Shown: positions 45,129 to 53,831, counted from the first letter of the stretch. The stretch is 64,000 bases of DNA from Nocardia wallacei (GCF_014466955.1 NZ_AP023396.1:7502001-7566000); one strand, 5' to 3'. The notes: generated by a model not told the origin, from the sequence alone. A program made the numbers and translations.

Positions 45129-46079
45129 TCACGCCGCACGTGCGGTGCGGGCGACCCAGTCGGCGTTGGACTCGATGGCATATGGCTTCGTCGAATGCCG
45201 ATCGACCCAGCTCGGCTCGAGAAACCCTTCCGAATCCAAACACGAACGTCGGTAGAACCAGCAGTGATCGGCGCTGGTCTCGACATCGGTTTTGCGTACC
45301 AGCACCCAGCCGCTGCCGTCGGCACGCAAGCACACGCCGCGCACCGCGTCCGGGCATTCGCTCGGGTCGAAGCCAGCAGCCTTGGTGAGTTCCCGAGCTT
45401 TGTCTTCGCCCTCGTTCTCGCCAGCGAGGACACGGAGACGGTACTTCGAGAGTACCGACGGCATATTGCCGGCATAGCCTGTCGTCCACACAGCACGTAC
45501 CCGCGGGTCGTGATTGGGCGCTAGGTGCGCGACGGCGCCGCCTTGACTGTGCCCCCAGGTCGCGATACCCGAATCACAGTCGACATTATGGAGCGCGCAG
45601 GCGGCATTGAGCAGGCTGCCGTGCTCGCGCGGCGAGAACAGGCAGCGCGTTTGATTGCCATGATCGCTGAACAATGCAGGCAAGCTGTTGTCGTACTCGA
45701 CGACGAGCGCTACGAAGCCGCGTCGGGCCATCGCCTCGGCAACGGCGTTGGCCGCCGGTGCGTTCTCGCGGCGGTCCGTCTCGGCGTCCTTGCCGATATT
45801 GGTGCCGACGAAGTACAGGAACAACGGATGCTTTGCCCCGGCCAGTTGTTTCGGCTCGAATCCCCGCGTTTCGTACCGCCGTACACAGTCGGCACTGTTG
45901 TCCACTGTTCCCGCGTAGCCTGGCGGAACAGCGATCTGCTGGATCATCTCCGCGCCTTCCGCCGCGGCCACGCCCGCGCCGCACATCGAGCCGACGAGTC
46001 CTAGAGCCACTGCGAGACGACATGCCCATATCGAAATCGGTCGTTTCCCGGCCGATCGTAGTTCACTGACCAGCGGCAT
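45129..46079 (-). CDS. Exported alpha/beta hydrolase
   Basis: A 316-residue protein; GGCGAGG precedes ATG. A signal peptide (SIWACRLAVALGLVGSMCGA, cleavage near VAAAEG) is followed by LFLYFVGTNIGKDAE, FVALVVEYDN and the nucleophile elbow WGHSQGGAV, then VWTTGYAGNMP. At least eight cysteines remain in the mature part. It starts five bases after the Rieske stop, implying one operon. The substrate is unknown. Confidence 0.8.
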   Translation of the reverse strand: MPLVSELRSAGKRPISIWACRLAVALGLVGSMCGAGVAAAEGAEMIQQIAVPPGYAGTVDNSADCVRRYETRGFEPKQLAGAKHPLFLYFVGTNIGKDAETDRRENAPAANAVAEAMARRGFVALVVEYDNSLPALFSDHGNQTRCLFSPREHGSLLNAACALHNVDCDSGIATWGHSQGGAVAHLAPNHDPRVRAVWTTGYAGNMPSVLSKYRLRVLAGENEGEDKARELTKAAGFDPSECPDAVRGVCLRADGSGWVLVRKTDVETSADHCWFYRRSCLDSEGFLEPSWVDRHSTKPYAIESNADWVARTARAA

Positions 46080-46084
46080 GATAA

Positions 46085-47239
46085 TCACCTCGCCGTCGAA
46101 AGGTCGGTCGGTTCCTTCCCCAGCAGCGCATGAGCGAGGTTGCGATAAAACGCGAGCATACCGGGCTGCTCCTTGGGGCACAGATGTCCACGCGCGGCGA
46201 AGCGTGATCCGACGCCGCGCTGCACCGCCTCCAGTCCCCGCCGATCCTCGTCGTTGATCATTGCCGTCACCGCTTGCTGAGTACGCGTCACCGCCTCGGA
46301 GGATGCGGAAACCTCGGGGGGTGTAAGCACACCGCCAAGCACTCGAACCCGGTCGATGGCCGACGGCACGAAGCTCAGCCACACCACCTGGTCGCCGAAC
46401 GCGATGAAACCGCCGGTCGGGAAGCACATCAGCAACATGCCATGGGTCTGCTGCACCTCGTCCAGGGTCAAGGTAGGCGCCATCGCCGGGATTGCGAGCG
46501 GAATCCGACCGTGCAGCACCCACGGTGAGTAGGGCTCGATATACATGTCACCGCCGCCGGGCATGAACGGTTCCAACGTTTGCCGATGCAGTCCTAGCAC
46601 ATGATAGTTCTCGTGCCCGTTCTCCATCGCCACCTTCCAATTCGCCTGCCATTCGACTGACCACGAATCGACCTGCACCATTTCGCTGAGTCGGTAATTG
46701 GTGAACGCCTGCGCGCCCAGATCGAGATGCGCGCCGATCGCATCCGCTTTCGCATCAAGGTTTACGAAGACGAAGCCGTTCCACTCTTCGACGGCGAAAC
46801 GCGGCAACCGGCACGACCGCGCATCGAAGTCCTTGTTGGGACCCATATGTGGGGCCCCGCGCAGCTGACCGTCCAAACCGTACTTCCACAGATGGTATTG
46901 GCAGGTGAACGCATCGGTACGGCCTGCGCCGGGCTCGACCATCAACATGAGCCGGTGCCTGCACACCGGCGACAGAGCATGCAACGCTCGGTCTTCGGCG
47001 CGAACGACCACCACAGGTTCGCCAGCTATCGAGGTCGACACGTAGTCGCCGGGCTCTGCCAGTTGGTCACCGTGAGCGATCAACAACCATGAGTGCGCAA
47101 AGATTCGTTCGCGTTCCAACTCCCACAACTCGGGCGAGGTGTACGCCGCCGGCGGCAACGTGAGTGCCGGAGGCTGATCGTCGAGGTATTCACGCAGTGC
47201 GGAGAGGATCTCGTCGACCTGGGTCGTGACTACAGACAT
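46085..47239 (-). CDS. Rieske [2Fe-2S] aromatic-ring-hydroxylating oxygenase, alpha subunit type
   Basis: A 384-residue protein. The Rieske centre is CRHRLMLMVEPGAGRTDAFT followed by CQYH (CxH ... CxxH). The catalytic iron site is NGHENYHVLGLH, giving the bridging acid and two histidines. The N-terminus has the typical YTSPELWELERERIFAHSWL. No beta subunit or reductase is nearby, so it needs an external electron supply. Likely substrates are quaternary amines or aromatics. The start at 47239 has GGAG upstream, and a palindrome lies just before it. Confidence 0.9.
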   Translation of the reverse strand: MSVVTTQVDEILSALREYLDDQPPALTLPPAAYTSPELWELERERIFAHSWLLIAHGDQLAEPGDYVSTSIAGEPVVVVRAEDRALHALSPVCRHRLMLMVEPGAGRTDAFTCQYHLWKYGLDGQLRGAPHMGPNKDFDARSCRLPRFAVEEWNGFVFVNLDAKADAIGAHLDLGAQAFTNYRLSEMVQVDSWSVEWQANWKVAMENGHENYHVLGLHRQTLEPFMPGGGDMYIEPYSPWVLHGRIPLAIPAMAPTLTLDEVQQTHGMLLMCFPTGGFIAFGDQVVWLSFVPSAIDRVRVLGGVLTPPEVSASSEAVTRTQQAVTAMINDEDRRGLEAVQRGVGSRFAARGHLCPKEQPGMLAFYRNLAHALLGKEPTDLSTAR

Positions 47240-47255
47240 GGTGAACTCCGATTCG

Positions 47256-47296
47256 GGTATCAAACGATAACTACATCAGGTTATCAATTGATAACC
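47256..47296. promoter_or_regulatory. Two operator-like palindromes upstream of the Rieske gene
   Basis: GGTTATCAATTGATAACC (47279-47296) is a perfect 18-bp palindrome. A related imperfect copy, GGTATCAAACGATAAC (47256-47271), lies 24 bp nearer the start. Both contain TATC-N4-GATA. They lie 17-57 bp before the ATG. Confidence 0.7.
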
Positions 47297-47374
47297 AGTC
47301 GGTCGACCCTTTTTGGCTCATTCGTGCCAGCAAGGGCGACGCCCGGCCCGTCGGTGCGCCGCAGTAGAGCGCGG

Positions 47375-47746
47375 TCATGCCCCGCGCAGGTTGGTGGGTT
47401 TCCCGCTACGCAGCACCGTGATCGTTGGGGGCACCTCGACCTCGAACCTGGCGTCACAGTTGGCGAATCCACCGCATCGTGCGACAAGGTCGAGGCGGCC
47501 GTTCTCCAGCGTCCATGATTGCTCCTTGGCTCCGCTGCGTGCCGAGAACCAGCGCGTCACCTTGATGTCGCCGCGGTTGCTGACGACGAGATCGGTGGGC
47601 ACATCATGCGATTCGACATCGAGCGTCGACCCCGCGAAGGGAAAGATGCGAACCTCCGGTGTCGCCTCGAGATGTGATGCGCACCCGGGTAGGAGAGTCA
47701 CAGCGGTGAGCGCGATCGTGCAGGCGGCGAGGGATCGGGGCGACAT
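47375..47746 (-). CDS. Small lipoprotein
   Basis: A 123-residue protein. Signal sequence MSPRSLAACTIALTAVTLLP ends in lipobox LLPGC (Cys22). The mature part is strand-rich with a CGGFANC pair. VRIFPFAGSTLDVESHDVPTDLVV and FEVEVPPTITVLRSG suggest an adhesin-like beta domain as in DUF4097 proteins, but this is tentative. It is divergent from the response-regulator gene (gap 188 bp). Confidence 0.75.
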   Translation of the reverse strand: MSPRSLAACTIALTAVTLLPGCASHLEATPEVRIFPFAGSTLDVESHDVPTDLVVSNRGDIKVTRWFSARSGAKEQSWTLENGRLDLVARCGGFANCDARFEVEVPPTITVLRSGKPTNLRGA

Positions 47747-47934
47747 GCGAATTTTCCTTTCAGGACGGAGTCGGTTCGAGAGGATGCCCGGACCACGCCT
47801 CGGCCGGCATCTCCCGATCGGCAGATTTCGGGAACTACGGCGCTCGATAAGCTATTCACGCGGATAGGGTGAGGTGTGCTTCTCGTGGCGACACGTTTCC
47901 GCCCACTTCCGCCGATATACCGGAGCGAGCCGGA

Positions 47935-48576
47935 ATGATCCGTGTACTCATTGCCGACGATCAGACTGTGGTGCGGCGTAACCTGCGCCTGATCCTGAAC
48001 CTGCACGACGATATCCAGGTGATCGGGGAAGCGTGCGATGGTCGCAGCGCCGTCGATCTGGCCCGGCGGCTACGGCCGGATGTGGTGCTCGCCGATATCC
48101 GCATGCCCGTGCTCGACGGCCTCGAACTCACCAAGATCCTCGCCGGGCCCGACGTGGCCGAACCCATGCGGGTCGTCGTAGTCACCACCTTCGACCTGGA
48201 CGAGTACGTCCACGCCGCACTGCGCCACGGCGCTTGTGGCTTCCTGCTGAAAAGATCGGGCCCGGCATTGCTGGCCGAGGCAGTGCGCGCGGCCGTGGCC
48301 GGCGACGCCCTGATCAGCCCGTCGGTCACGGTGCGGCTACTACGTCGCCTGAACGCGACTGCCCCGGTATCGTCGGCGTCGGAACCACTGACACCTCGCG
48401 AGATCGAGATCGCCGGTTATGTCGCCAGCGGTCTGACGAACGCAGAGATCGGGCGAGAGCTCTACATTTCCGCCGGTACGGTGAAGACCCACGTCGCCAG
48501 CATCCAGCGAAAACTACAGGTCCGCAACAGGGTCGGTATCGCACTGTGGGCCAAGGACAACGGCCTCGTGCCGTAG
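47935..48576 (+). CDS. NarL/FixJ-family response regulator
   Basis: A 213-residue protein. The receiver domain begins MIRVLIADDQTVVRRNLRLI with the acidic pair, phospho-acceptor Asp in DVVLADIRMPVLDG and Lys in GACGFLLKRSGP. The C-terminal LuxR HTH is LTPREIEIAGYVASGLTNAE, then SAGTVKTHVASIQRKLQVRN. Its likely kinase is encoded at 50208-51449 on the other strand, two genes away. The start is ATG at 47935; an upstream reading has no ribosome site. Confidence 0.93.
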   Translation: MIRVLIADDQTVVRRNLRLILNLHDDIQVIGEACDGRSAVDLARRLRPDVVLADIRMPVLDGLELTKILAGPDVAEPMRVVVVTTFDLDEYVHAALRHGACGFLLKRSGPALLAEAVRAAVAGDALISPSVTVRLLRRLNATAPVSSASEPLTPREIEIAGYVASGLTNAEIGRELYISAGTVKTHVASIQRKLQVRNRVGIALWAKDNGLVP

Positions 48577-48652
48577 CACCCGCATCGGGCGAATTCCGAT
48601 CGACAAATGCCCGGCACTGACCGGACATCACGACGCGGGCAGGGGAACCGGT

Positions 48653-49135
48653 TTACTGGCATGCGCCGCCGATATCACGAACCGGACATTGCAGTTCGAC
48701 GATCCGGCGATTCCCGGGGCCGTTTTCGTAATGGATCTCGCGATATGGTCCGTAGGACTCCAGACCACGCTCCTCGAGGAAGGCATCTACAGTCAGCCAG
48801 GGGTCGGCAATGTCCACCGGTAACCGGTGGTACCTCATGGTCGCCCCGCGTGCCTCGGCCACAAGCTCGACCGTTTCCAACCCGGCGATCGGCGCCGCGC
48901 CCGACTCCAGCAGCACTCCGACCGATACGTCGATCTTCGACTCATCGGACCGCCCGTTATAGATGCGGACGTTGCGCCCCACCGGCGATACCCCCGCTAC
49001 ATCCAACCGGTCAATCAGATTGCCGAACAATGCCTCTACCATCGCGCCTATCTCGCTGATGTGGTTGACCTCACCGTGGACGTGAGCCACATGCAGCTCC
49101 GGCAACGGCTCGAGCCGCAACGTACTATCAGACAT
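48653..49135 (-). CDS. GyrI-like (AraC effector-binding fold) small-molecule-binding protein
   Basis: A 160-residue protein starting MSDSTLRLEPLPELHVAHVH. It shows the GyrI-like SHS2 repeat pattern: HVAHVHGEVNHISEIGAMVEALF, YNGRSDESKIDVSVGVLL, then GATMRYHRLPVDIADPWLTV and GPYREIHYENG near the end. Typically it binds drug-like ligands and serves as a sensor. A TetR-like half-site palindrome lies about 60 bp upstream. Confidence 0.82.
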   Translation of the reverse strand: MSDSTLRLEPLPELHVAHVHGEVNHISEIGAMVEALFGNLIDRLDVAGVSPVGRNVRIYNGRSDESKIDVSVGVLLESGAAPIAGLETVELVAEARGATMRYHRLPVDIADPWLTVDAFLEERGLESYGPYREIHYENGPGNRRIVELQCPVRDIGGACQ

Positions 49136-49190
49136 AATCAACCTTTCTTTTCGGAAGCAATCCCACCGTGACAAATTCTGATATTCCGCC

Positions 49191-49211
49191 AGCACGATCT
49201 TCGTGCTAGCA
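49191..49211. promoter_or_regulatory. Dyad upstream of the GyrI-like gene
   Basis: AGCACGA-TCT-TCGTGCT (49191-49207) is a dyad with a 3-base spacer. The 11-mer TCGTGCTAGCA (49201-49211) recurs in the palindrome 5' of the TetR gene (53629-53639). It overlaps the last bases of the CPBP gene. Confidence 0.55.
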
Positions 49212-50123
49212 GCGTATCGGCTGGCTTATCGGACCGCGGCGATACTGGCCGGTCATAACCAGTACGGCGATAATTGCCGACATGGCGATCCAACTCGGCC
49301 AACTCCCCGGCACCGACGTCTGGAACGCGCCCACGGGTCCGGTCGCAGCGCCGATGGTCGCCGGGATCGGATTGGCGAGCAGATTCGACGAACCGTGCAG
49401 GACGACGGCGGGCCACAAACTGCCTGACGCGATCCTGATCCAGGCCATGAGGCATCCCAGCAACAGGCTCCCGGTCGTGAAGATCAGCATGCCGACCAGG
49501 CCTGGGAGGCTCGGGTAAAGGTAGCCCTGCAGTGTGAGAGGAGCATGGAACAGTCCCCAGATCAGTCCGCTCAGCACGACGCCGCGCAGCATGCCCAGCG
49601 GCAAGAGCCTGGGCAGCAGGTAACCCCACCCCCACTCCTCGCCGAACATGAGTACCAGCAGCGGGACGAAGGTGACCAGGCTTATAGCCAGCTCCGTCGC
49701 CAGTGCGGCCACTGGGAAGGGTGTGTGCAATCGGTAAACGCCGGTCAAGACGGCGATGGCAATGGTCGCGGCGACTACGGCGAGCGGCAACAGCAGCCCG
49801 ACAGCGAGGAATCGCGCCAATCTGCGCCATGAGTCCGGGCGCGAAATCCCGGTGCTGGCAAGCAGTTGGCGGGGCCGGCGGATATCACCGGTGAAGGCGG
49901 CCGCCACCAGCAAACCGAGCGCGGGCGTACACATTCCGAGGCCGCCGAACAGCAGAGCGTCGGACTCACTGCCGATGTCGCCGAACGTAGTCCATGCCAG
50001 GGCGGCGGCAGTGATCCCGGTGAACGTGACGCCGATGAATATCGCCAGTTCGCCCCACGGCACCGCCGGTGGGATGCCCTCATATTGGGCAGGGGTCCGC
50101 GACGGCTGCATGGATATTGGCAT
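49206..50123 (-). CDS. CPBP-family intramembrane metalloprotease
   Basis: A 305-residue protein with about eight hydrophobic helices. It shows the family's motif 1 GEEWGWGYLLPRLL (glutamate pair) and motif 2 GLIWGLFHAPLTLQG, with a conserved motif 3 in VVLHGSSNLLANP. The family includes Rce1-type proteases and bacteriocin self-immunity proteins. GGAG precedes ATG. It is located between the kinase gene and the GyrI-like gene on the same strand. Confidence 0.88.
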   Translation of the reverse strand: MPISMQPSRTPAQYEGIPPAVPWGELAIFIGVTFTGITAAALAWTTFGDIGSESDALLFGGLGMCTPALGLLVAAAFTGDIRRPRQLLASTGISRPDSWRRLARFLAVGLLLPLAVVAATIAIAVLTGVYRLHTPFPVAALATELAISLVTFVPLLVLMFGEEWGWGYLLPRLLPLGMLRGVVLSGLIWGLFHAPLTLQGYLYPSLPGLVGMLIFTTGSLLLGCLMAWIRIASGSLWPAVVLHGSSNLLANPIPATIGAATGPVGAFQTSVPGSWPSWIAMSAIIAVLVMTGQYRRGPISQPIRC

Positions 50124-50207
50124 AACGTTTACTCCTCCGATCGCTAGGACGGGTAGACACCGTATTGGTGGCGGCCGTACCGAGCATCTGCCGATCGGCA
50201 GAAATCC

Positions 50208-51449
50208 TCAGATACCGGCGCTACGGCACGAGTCCGTGGCGGGCATCGGAAGTACTGCGCGCACTCGCCACCCCGTCGGATGTTGCGGTCCGGCCTCCAA
50301 GGTTCCCCCGACTGCCGCAGCACGCTCGGCAAGACCGACAAGCCCTAGACCGCCCCGTCGGCGAGTGCGACCGGCGGAAGAAACGCCGTTGTCGGCGACG
50401 GTCACCTCGAGGTGTGCGTGTGGCCGCTCACGTACCGAAATTCGTACCGCGCGCACGCCCTCGGCGTGGCGGCGCACATTTGTCAGCGACTCGACCACTA
50501 TCCGGTAGGCAACCGCTCCGGTCTCCCTGGGCACAGCCTCGAGCAATTCGGCTGTAGCATCAACCATAACGGCGACGGCATCGTCGGATCGGAATCTGCC
50601 CACGAGATCGGGAAGGTCGGCTAGATTTCCCGGCAGCGGGAGGGTATCGGCCGGCTCGTGAAGCATCCGCACGGTGTGGTCCATCGATGTCAGCGCGGCG
50701 ACCCCGATCTGTTCGATGTGCGCGAGCGCGGCCAGTGCGCGTTTCGGAACCATTTGCGCCGCTTGGGCTTCCAGCACGATTCCACTAAGATCGTGTCCGA
50801 CGAGGTCATGAAGGTCACGGGCCAGAGCCAGCCGCTGCTCTCGGCGAGTCTGGGCAATCGCGCGCGCACGCTGTTGGTCCAACACACGTAAGTAGCCACC
50901 ACTCGCGATGGCCACTCCAGCGGGCAGCGCGCCGACCAAGCACAACATCAGCACCTCGAGCGCATCGGGCGGCACGGCCGAATCCACCGCGACGCGTAGC
51001 GGCACGACGGCCGATGCCAGCGCTCCCTCCGCCCCCACCACCGCAGCGACCGACGTCGAGGATCGGCGCACCACTCCGACGAGCGCCGCCTCGATGGCCA
51101 GCATCTCCAGGACCAGGCACACGCCAGCAATATTGTGCATGGGCGGCGGCGGAGCGAAGGGTAGTACGGCCGTCACGCCGAGCGAAGTGGTGAACGCTCC
51201 CGCGGCAACCACGGCCCGGGGCAATACGGTCGACGACAGCACGAGCGCCGCGGCCACCGCTCCCGCCACCGATAGGGAGAGCAGACCAGCGGACGGCGCG
51301 GCTGCCGCCGCGAACCCACCCAGTCCGACCGCCGCGCCGACAACTAGGGCGTGGCGGGACCGCGCTCTCACGGTGCACCCTGCCGGGACGAGATGCCCGA
51401 AGGACGACCGCAACGAGTGCGGTCCCACCGCATCCCCATGTACTTTCAC
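50208..51449 (-). CDS. Sensor histidine kinase (HisKA_3 type)
   Basis: A 413-residue membrane kinase. Several transmembrane helices lie in the first 190 residues. RLALARDLHDLVGHDLSGIV carries the phospho-acceptor His of the HisKA_3 group. The ATPase part has VVESLTNVRRHAEGV (N box), VTVADNGVSS (G1) and GGLGLVGLAERAAAVGGTLE (G2). It is the natural partner of the NarL-type regulator at 47935. The GTG start has GGGAGAAG just upstream. Confidence 0.92.
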   Translation of the reverse strand: MKVHGDAVGPHSLRSSFGHLVPAGCTVRARSRHALVVGAAVGLGGFAAAAAPSAGLLSLSVAGAVAAALVLSSTVLPRAVVAAGAFTTSLGVTAVLPFAPPPPMHNIAGVCLVLEMLAIEAALVGVVRRSSTSVAAVVGAEGALASAVVPLRVAVDSAVPPDALEVLMLCLVGALPAGVAIASGGYLRVLDQQRARAIAQTRREQRLALARDLHDLVGHDLSGIVLEAQAAQMVPKRALAALAHIEQIGVAALTSMDHTVRMLHEPADTLPLPGNLADLPDLVGRFRSDDAVAVMVDATAELLEAVPRETGAVAYRIVVESLTNVRRHAEGVRAVRISVRERPHAHLEVTVADNGVSSAGRTRRRGGLGLVGLAERAAAVGGTLEAGPQHPTGWRVRAVLPMPATDSCRSAGI

Positions 51450-51485
51450 CTTCTCCCGCGCCTACCAGCCGGATGGGAAACTGCG

Positions 51486-51523
51486 CATCAGCAATGTAGC
51501 ACACCTGTGCTACATTGCTGATG
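51486..51523. promoter_or_regulatory. Perfect 38-bp inverted repeat
   Basis: Arms CATCAGCAATGTAGCACA (51486-51503) and its exact complement TGTGCTACATTGCTGATG (51506-51523) flank CC. It lies between the divergent kinase and membrane-protein starts (51449 and 51556). Its size and symmetry suggest an operator for a dimeric or tetrameric regulator. Confidence 0.85.
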
Positions 51524-51555
51524 TCAGCTAGTACAGACGAGCCAAGGTGGGCATC

Positions 51556-52164
51556 ATGACAACTGAGCTACTCGCTGATCACCCTGTCGCGGCGGTCATT
51601 CTGGCTTGCGAAGTCGGACTATGGGTACTTCTCGGTCTCGGGCTCCTATTGCGCTATCCCGGTCGCGCGCGGGGGTTGAGCACTGCGGTGCTGTTGACGA
51701 TCCCCGCACTCGATGTGGTGCTTGTCATCGCGACGGCGGTCGACCTCCACCGCGGCGCGGAGGCGGATGCCACACACGGGTTGGCTGCCATGTATCTCGG
51801 ATTCTCCGTCGCCTTCGGCCCTGCGTTGATTCGTTGGGCGGACGTTCGCTTCGCACATCGTTTCGCTGATGGCCCCGAACCAGTCCCCGCACCGCGCTCG
51901 GGTCCGGGCAGGCAACGCCATCTCATGCGGGAATGGTTTCGTGTGGTCAACGCGGCGACAATCAGTTCTCTCGTGCTGCTCGGTCTGGTCCTGTTCGTCG
52001 CCACGTCAGAGCAGGACACCACCCTGATGTGGTGGATGGGCCGTGCATGGGTGATCGTCGGCCTGTGGTTCATCTTCGGGCCGCTGTGGGAGATGTGGCG
52101 AAACGAGAAAGATCCAACCGAACCCGACAATCGTACGAAGCCAAAAGCGGGGCACACCAATTGA
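51556..52164 (+). CDS. Four-helix membrane protein
   Basis: A 202-residue protein. AAGGTGG precedes ATG. Hydrophobic spans are about AVILACEVGLWVLLGLGLLL, AVLLTIPALDVVLVIATAVD, LAAMYLGFSVAFGPALIRWA and, after a hydrophilic loop, SSLVLLGLVLFVAT and WVIVGLWFIFGPLW. The function is unknown. The stop TGA overlaps the TTG start of the next gene, so the two are translationally coupled. Confidence 0.8.
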   Translation: MTTELLADHPVAAVILACEVGLWVLLGLGLLLRYPGRARGLSTAVLLTIPALDVVLVIATAVDLHRGAEADATHGLAAMYLGFSVAFGPALIRWADVRFAHRFADGPEPVPAPRSGPGRQRHLMREWFRVVNAATISSLVLLGLVLFVATSEQDTTLMWWMGRAWVIVGLWFIFGPLWEMWRNEKDPTEPDNRTKPKAGHTN

Positions 52165-52964
52165 ACCGAAGATGCGGCGACGGCTCAGCCTCGGAATGCC
52201 CGACAGCGAGGTCCGTACCGGCCCGCGAGAGAATCGCGACGGCCGGGGACACCGCAGCGCGACTGACCCACATCGCGAATCTCATGGATCAACACAGCAT
52301 GCAGATCATTCGAGCGCTCCCGATCCGCCCGTACGCGAACATCCTCGACTTCGGCGCGGGGACCGGCAGTCTCGGCGCGGCCCTTGCCGACCTCGATCCG
52401 GGTACCACTGTCCACGCACTCGACCACGACACCAGCCTCATCCCGGAAGTCGTGCGTAAGCGACCCAATGTCCGAGTGATCGAAGCCGACGCGACGACCT
52501 GGCGGGCACCCCGGCGATTCGATCTGATCCATGCCCGGTTCACCCTCATCCATATTCCCGAACGCGACCGGATCCTCGCCGGAATGCGGAACTGGCTCAA
52601 TCCGGGCGGCATCCTGATGGTGACCGAACCGTACCAACTCGACGAGGCGAACGCGCCGGACCCTGTCGTGGCCCGGGTGCTCGGTGCGTATCACGACTAC
52701 CTGGACCGGAATGGCACCGCTCTCACGTGGATCCGCACTGTACCAGCGATGCTCGGCACGCTCGGATTGCTCGATATCGAGATACACGCCAAGGCGGGGC
52801 GGCTCGGCGGTGGACGCCACGACCGCTGGCTCAAACTTATCGAGCCCCTCCGGGGCAGTCTGGACATCACGGACGAGGAATTCGAACACTTTCGACAGAT
52901 CACTCGATCAGCCGGTTGGCACGACCTCCCGCAGATCATTCTCACCGTGACGGCTCGCACCTGA
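52161..52964 (+). CDS. Class I SAM-dependent methyltransferase
   Basis: A 267-residue protein with a TTG start (TTGA overlap with the preceding stop). Motif I is ILDFGAGTGSLGAALADL, motif II is VHALDHDTSLIPEV, then VRVIEADATTWRAP and FDLIHARFTLIHIPERDRIL. A later GGILMVTEPYQLDEA strand is typical of small-molecule methyltransferases. Coupling to the membrane protein suggests joint function, but the substrate is unknown. Confidence 0.85.
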   Translation: MNRRCGDGSASECPTARSVPARERIATAGDTAARLTHIANLMDQHSMQIIRALPIRPYANILDFGAGTGSLGAALADLDPGTTVHALDHDTSLIPEVVRKRPNVRVIEADATTWRAPRRFDLIHARFTLIHIPERDRILAGMRNWLNPGGILMVTEPYQLDEANAPDPVVARVLGAYHDYLDRNGTALTWIRTVPAMLGTLGLLDIEIHAKAGRLGGGRHDRWLKLIEPLRGSLDITDEEFEHFRQITRSAGWHDLPQIILTVTART

Positions 52965-52977
52965 CAATGCTCACCGT

Positions 52978-53580
52978 TCAGGCCCCGCCGTGGCGGGGGG
53001 CTGACAAATCTGCCAGATAATCGGCAAGTGCGGCTTCTGCGTCTTCGCCGACTTCAGGCGTTACCAGTAGATGCAGCATGCTGCCATCAATCACCTCGTG
53101 CAAGCGCCGAGCCTCGACCCGCGGATCGCGAGACGGATGCATACAGCCGGTGTCGGCAAACAACTGGCATACCGTCAGGCAGAGTTCCGCGATAGCGGTT
53201 TGCGCTTTCTCGGCCAGTTTCCCCAATCGAGGATGGGCCGGCGCGTCGGCGATAAGAGCGAGGTTGACCCGCGCCTCGATCGTGCGTTGACGATCCAGCG
53301 GAAGTAATTCGAGCAACATCGCGAGAGCCATTTGATGAGGATCACGCATGCCGACATGAGCGGAAATCCGCTCCTCTACGCGGGTATGGACAAGCTGCAT
53401 CGCATAGTCCAACAGATCCGCTTTTGTCGGGAAACTATGACGTAACGAGCCGAGCACAATGCCGGCCTCGGCCGCGACGCTGCGCAGCGACACCGCGCTC
53501 ACGCCACGGTTCGCGATCAACTGCCACACCGCGGCGGCGATCTCCGCTTTGCGCTGATCGTGATCGATGGTCTTCGGCAC
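52978..53580 (-). CDS. TetR-family transcriptional regulator
   Basis: A 200-residue protein with a GTG start giving VPKTIDHDQRKAEIAAAVWQ, the typical TetR opening; a start at 53595 is also possible. The HTH is VSAVSLRSVAAEAGIVLGSLRHSFPTK split over helices 2-3. The C-terminal ligand domain is all-helical. A near-perfect 22-bp palindrome sits 37 bp upstream and is probably its operator. Confidence 0.88.
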   Translation of the reverse strand: MPKTIDHDQRKAEIAAAVWQLIANRGVSAVSLRSVAAEAGIVLGSLRHSFPTKADLLDYAMQLVHTRVEERISAHVGMRDPHQMALAMLLELLPLDRQRTIEARVNLALIADAPAHPRLGKLAEKAQTAIAELCLTVCQLFADTGCMHPSRDPRVEARRLHEVIDGSMLHLLVTPEVGEDAEAALADYLADLSAPRHGGA

Positions 53581-53617
53581 ACCCCACACTATCACCGCCC
53601 ACTACGAGCACAGACCT

Positions 53618-53639
53618 TGCTAGCTCGATCGTGCTAGCA
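53618..53639. promoter_or_regulatory. 22-bp operator-like palindrome by the TetR gene
   Basis: Arms TGCTAGCTCGA and TCGTGCTAGCA match as an inverted repeat except at one position. It sits between the TetR start (53580) and the NRPS upstream region, suggesting control of both. Confidence 0.7.
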
Positions 53640-53734
53640 TAGTAGTTGCACTGTCCGACAGGCAGCGGATTGTCACGTCCACTGGCCATACGGATTCGCC
53701 ACAGGCGAGATGTGCACAAGCGAGGAGAGAACGA

Positions 53735-53794
53735 ATGGTAGACCCGCCCGATGCGAACGACCAGGCGGTTACCACGTTCGAGAGATGTCGATAG
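53735..53794 (+). CDS. 19-residue leader-like ORF
   Basis: ATG with a strong GAGGAGAGAACGA ribosome site encodes MVDPPDANDQAVTTFERCR. It lies about 260 bp before the NRPS start. It could be a leader peptide or the remnant of a longer gene. No further gene is seen in 53581-54058. Confidence 0.35.
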   Translation: MVDPPDANDQAVTTFERCR

Positions 53795-53812
53795 GGTGAC
53801 CATCCGGAATTA

Positions 53813-53831
53813 TTAGGTAATCCTAGCCAGC
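53813..53831. promoter_or_regulatory. Weak IdeR/DtxR-like iron-box candidate
   Basis: TTAGGTAATCCTAGCCAGC matches about 13 of 19 positions of the actinobacterial iron-box consensus TTAGGTTAGSCTAACCTAA. Its position is 228 bp before the NRPS start. The match is marginal. Confidence 0.3.
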
